From assembly GCF_003095375.1 (NCBI RefSeq), contig NZ_QEHR01000007.1, positions 1 through 64,000 on the forward strand: 64,000 nt of DNA, written 5' to 3'. The position numbers and the translations under genes were made by a program. The first letter of the stretch is position 1. Each line of letters starts with the position of its first letter. The notes under the pieces are model-generated. The model was not told where the DNA came from and did not search any database. It was given only the letters and a program-made list of their open reading frames with translations. The stretch comes from Marixanthomonas spongiae. GTDB lineage: Bacteria > Bacteroidota > Bacteroidia > Flavobacteriales > Flavobacteriaceae. Below, piece after piece: positions 61,517-64,000 of the stretch.

Positions 61517-62266
61517 ATGAAATACGGGATATGCAATTTAAGTGTAGTTCCTTTAAGGGTTGAAGCAGCCGATACCAGCGAACTTGTTTCGCAAGTATTG
61601 TACGGGGAACTATTTAAGGTTGTGGAGCAGCGTAAAAAATGGAGCCGTATCCGTTTGGTTTTTGATGGTTATGAAGGTTGGGTGGACAACAAACAATTTC
61701 TATTGGTTTCTGAAGAAGAGTTCATCGAACTTAAAAAAACAAAACCCACATATGCAACCGATCTAGTAGATATTATCACTACTGAAAACAACCAGCTGTT
61801 ATCCATTTTTTTGGGCTGCCAAGTAAACAACCGTACATTTTTAAAGCACGGTTTTGAAGGAAAATCCATTTCAAAGAAACTTCCGAAGGAAAAATTAATC
61901 GACACCGCTGTTTTGTATTTGAACAGCCCGTATCTCTGGGGCGGTAAAACCCCGTTTGGCATTGACTGCAGTGGGTTTACACAAATGGTCTATAAATTGA
62001 ACGGGTACAAACTGTTGCGCGATGCAAGCCAACAAGCCACACAAGGGGAAGCTTTGAGTTTTATTGAAGAAAGCGAACCGGGAGATTTGGCCTTTTTTGA
62101 CAATGCTGAAGGATTGATCACCCACGTAGGGATTATCATGGAAGATAACCACATTATCCACGCGCACGGGAAAGTACGCATAGACCGGCTGGACCACACT
62201 GGGATCTTTAATTATGAAGCCCGGCGACACACCCATAAACTAAGGGTAATAAAACGTATTATTTAA
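61517..62266 (+). CDS. C40-family NlpC/P60 peptidase with SH3 domain
   Basis: This 249-residue protein has an N-terminal bacterial SH3 part (residues 1-75, KWSRIRLVFDGYEGWVD). The NlpC/P60 domain has FGIDCSGFTQM (catalytic Cys151), THVGIIM (His203) and HIIHAHGKV. It cleaves D-glutamyl-mDAP bonds in peptidoglycan fragments. It has no signal peptide, so it acts in the cytosol or leaves by another route. It is encoded 12 bp after the LRR lipoprotein. Confidence 0.85.
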   Translation: MKYGICNLSVVPLRVEAADTSELVSQVLYGELFKVVEQRKKWSRIRLVFDGYEGWVDNKQFLLVSEEEFIELKKTKPTYATDLVDIITTENNQLLSIFLGCQVNNRTFLKHGFEGKSISKKLPKEKLIDTAVLYLNSPYLWGGKTPFGIDCSGFTQMVYKLNGYKLLRDASQQATQGEALSFIEESEPGDLAFFDNAEGLITHVGIIMEDNHIIHAHGKVRIDRLDHTGIFNYEARRHTHKLRVIKRII

Positions 62267-62273
62267 CACAAAA

Positions 62274-62305
62274 AAAAAGGCACTCATTTAAAAAAGTGCC
62301 TTTTT
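62274..62305. terminator. Bidirectional terminator
   Basis: AAAAAGGCACT (62274-62284) pairs with AGTGCCTTTTT (62295-62305), ending in T on both strands. It separates the convergent NlpC/P60 and TPR genes. Confidence 0.88.
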
Positions 62306-62332
62306 AAGAATATTGATTGATCTGCGGAAATT

Positions 62333-63598
62333 TTAATTACCTTCCATCTCCGCCAATTTAGTTTTCATTTCCTTGAATTTAGCATCTTGTCCTAACTGGC
62401 TATAGATGTTCATCAATGTTCTAACCACTTCTACGTCATCTGGACGCAATTCTCGTGCTCTTTCCAAATCTGGAACTACATCCAAGTACATTTCTTTTCT
62501 TTCTTCTTTTAGCTCATCATATTTTTTGGCATCGGCCTTGGACATGCCCAAACTGTTCATTTTTTCAACAATTTCTTTTTCTTTAGCAAGTTTAAGTACA
62601 GCCAAGTTAATAATTGCAGAAGCATAGTCGGACTTTAGTTCAATGGCTTTTCTGTAATATTCCATGGCTCTTTCAGTCTCGCCTATTTCGGCATTGCTAA
62701 CGCCTAGGTTATAAAATATTTCCGGGTTATCTGGATCTGTTTGGGCAATAGCTTCCATTATATCGTTGAATTTTTGCTTGTCGCCCATTTTATAAGCCAT
62801 ATTTGCTTCGGCACGCATAAGGGAAACATCATCAGGGTTTTCTTTTCTGGCGTTGGCCATAAGCTGGGAAGCTTTTTCTTCCTGTCCTTTTTCAATATAG
62901 ATCAAGGTCATATTGCGCAAAACCTCTCCTTTTTTGGAACTGGTCATTTTTTCTTCTGGCTTGATAAACTCACCTGCTTTAATCATTAAATCGCGTTCAG
63001 ATTCTGAACCAAATGTTCTTACTTCGCCAGTTTTTTTATTAGTGGCAACATATTCTTTATTTACACCGGTATAGCCCAAGTCCATAAGTTTTTGATAGTA
63101 CTTCATGGCTGTATCGTAATCTTGTGCATTAACCGCGTTACTAGCAGCATAATAAAGATCTGAGGTGTCTTTTTTGCTTACCATATAGCTGTTGTACAAC
63201 TTAGCGGCCGCCATATCAAAATTTTGTGAATTCTGGTCTTTAATGGCACTGTTAACCAATGCTGCCCGAAGATTTTGTTGCAATGCGTCCATCCTTTTTT
63301 CTTCTTCTTGCAAGGCACCCAACTCCACTGCTTTTTGATAAGCTTCACTGGCAGCTTTCATTTTGTTAAGATCATCTCCAGCACTTGCGGTATAGACTTC
63401 TGCCTTTACAAGATAATATTCTGCTTTTTCATCTTGATCAGCGCTGGCCAACTGGGTTTCTGCTTCTTTTAATTGAGAGATGGCTTCTGTATAGTCTTTG
63501 TCATTGAAAGCCCGTTCTGCTTTTCGTATTTCTCTTTTTTGCCCAAATGCCACAACAGAAATAGTTAAGGCACCTGCTATTAAAATTTGCTTCTTCAT
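62333..63598 (-). CDS. TPR-repeat periplasmic protein
   Basis: This 421-residue protein has a signal peptide (LIAGALTISVVAFGQ). Several TPR units follow (KAERAFNDKDYTEAISQLKE, YNLGVSNAEIGETERAMEYY, KAIELKSDYASAIINLAVLK and others), and the end has further helical repeats. It lies 13 bp downstream of gyrA on the same strand. It is probably a scaffold in the periplasm. A core gene. Confidence 0.85.
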   Translation of the reverse strand: MKKQILIAGALTISVVAFGQKREIRKAERAFNDKDYTEAISQLKEAETQLASADQDEKAEYYLVKAEVYTASAGDDLNKMKAASEAYQKAVELGALQEEEKRMDALQQNLRAALVNSAIKDQNSQNFDMAAAKLYNSYMVSKKDTSDLYYAASNAVNAQDYDTAMKYYQKLMDLGYTGVNKEYVATNKKTGEVRTFGSESERDLMIKAGEFIKPEEKMTSSKKGEVLRNMTLIYIEKGQEEKASQLMANARKENPDDVSLMRAEANMAYKMGDKQKFNDIMEAIAQTDPDNPEIFYNLGVSNAEIGETERAMEYYRKAIELKSDYASAIINLAVLKLAKEKEIVEKMNSLGMSKADAKKYDELKEERKEMYLDVVPDLERARELRPDDVEVVRTLMNIYSQLGQDAKFKEMKTKLAEMEGN

Positions 63599-63611
63599 TG
63601 TTTTTCTTTAT

Positions 63612-64000
63612 TTATTCGTTGTTTTCGGTTTGTTCATTTTCATTATCAAGAGTAGTGCCAGAGTCATTTTCTGTTTCGGAAGCACCCTCAACGGCCAAAT
63701 TTTCATCGTCCATATCCTCATCTTCATTTTTAACCTTAGCCACTGCTGCAATAGCATCGTCATCGCGCACTTTTATTAAGCGAACCCCTTGCGTGGCACG
63801 GCCCATAACACGTAAATCTTCCACAGCCATACGGATGGCAATGCCCGATTTGTTGATGATCATAAGCCCATCACTATCGGTTACGTTCTTGATAGCCACT
63901 AATTTACCGGTTTTTTCGGTAATATTAATGGTTTTTACACCTTTTCCTCCTCTATTGGTAATTCGGTAGTCGTCCAGATTGGATCGTTTGCCATATCCTT
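63612..64000 (-). CDS. gyrA: DNA gyrase subunit A, C-terminal part
   Basis: The open frame runs off the right edge. It has GYGKRSNLDDYRITNRGGKG (the last part of the GyrA-box-type beta-pinwheel), VAIKNVTDSDGLMIINKSG and an acidic tail ending ENEQTENNE. It introduces negative supercoils with GyrB. Only the C-terminal 129 codons are in the window. Confidence 0.92.
   Translation of the reverse strand, partial: GYGKRSNLDDYRITNRGGKGVKTINITEKTGKLVAIKNVTDSDGLMIINKSGIAIRMAVEDLRVMGRATQGVRLIKVRDDDAIAAVAKVKNEDEDMDDENLAVEGASETENDSGTTLDNENEQTENNE

Overview
The window is about 64 kb of AT-rich DNA from a member of the Bacteroidota, most likely the Flavobacteriaceae. Evidence for this: promoters follow the Bacteroidota TTG / TAnnTTTG pattern, Shine-Dalgarno sites are scarce, and lipoprotein and tra/mob gene families are typical of the phylum. 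A MobA-MobB-MobC set, a CTnDOT-type tyrosine recombinase and an RND-TolC fusion are present. The core genes at the right end (7TM-HD hydrolase, thiolase, NlpC/P60 protein, TPR protein, gyrA) are normal flavobacterial chromosome.

Layout. 1-320 is chromosome: the tail of a transposase-like gene and a tRNA-Arg. From about 321 to 56063 lies a roughly 55.7 kb integrated element, bounded by a 13-bp direct repeat of the 3' end of tRNA-Pro. The integrase is just inside the right end, and a 24-bp repeat lies internally near both ends. From 56052 on is chromosome: tRNA-Pro, tRNA-Ser and then core genes.

The element has four parts. (a) 624-30100, almost all on the minus strand, is a very large metal-handling region. 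It holds a frameshifted CopA ATPase, a truncated Cd/Zn ATPase tail, ion and amino-acid transporters, a CDF transporter, a lipoamide dehydrogenase, a P1B-4 (SPC/HEGST) ATPase between two Fur paralogues, a PII-like protein, a CusB/CzcB adaptor and a CusA/CzcA pump fused to TolC. It also holds a decayed mer-like operon with a clear ArsR operator, an AraC regulator carrying a metal-binding domain, and a copper-storage/sequestration operon (Csp, DUF3347, Met-rich lipoprotein, SHOCT, DUF305, permease). (b) 30239-33891, plus strand, holds a CPH-type CopB ATPase and a truncated MFS transporter. (c) 33870-42012 is the remaining conjugation/mobilisation module: the traM tail, traN, mobC, mobB, mobA, an oriT candidate and ssb, with an AbiE toxin-antitoxin pair inserted. 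(d) 42205-45902 is a cassette bracketed by two copies of a roughly 170-bp repeat. It carries a TPP riboswitch with intrinsic terminator and a tight four-gene operon: SAM methyltransferase, AIR-synthase/HypE-ThiL-like protein, divergent ThiE/TenI-like protein and Trm112-like protein. I know of no assigned function for this operon, and I consider it the best candidate for an undescribed system. 45973-52594 is a second complete CusABC-type efflux operon, followed by element maintenance genes and the integrase.

How it works together. The two RND systems, three P1B ATPases, CDF, adaptors and binding proteins would move Cu, Zn/Cd/Co or Fe out of the cytoplasm and periplasm. Many joints are scarred: a CopA frameshift, a CadA truncation, a MerTP internal deletion, a CopB barrel truncation, an MFS/traM fusion point, a nonsense mutation in a STAS-like protein and a frameshifted lipoprotein. 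This indicates an element built by repeated recombination that has lost most of its own transfer genes.
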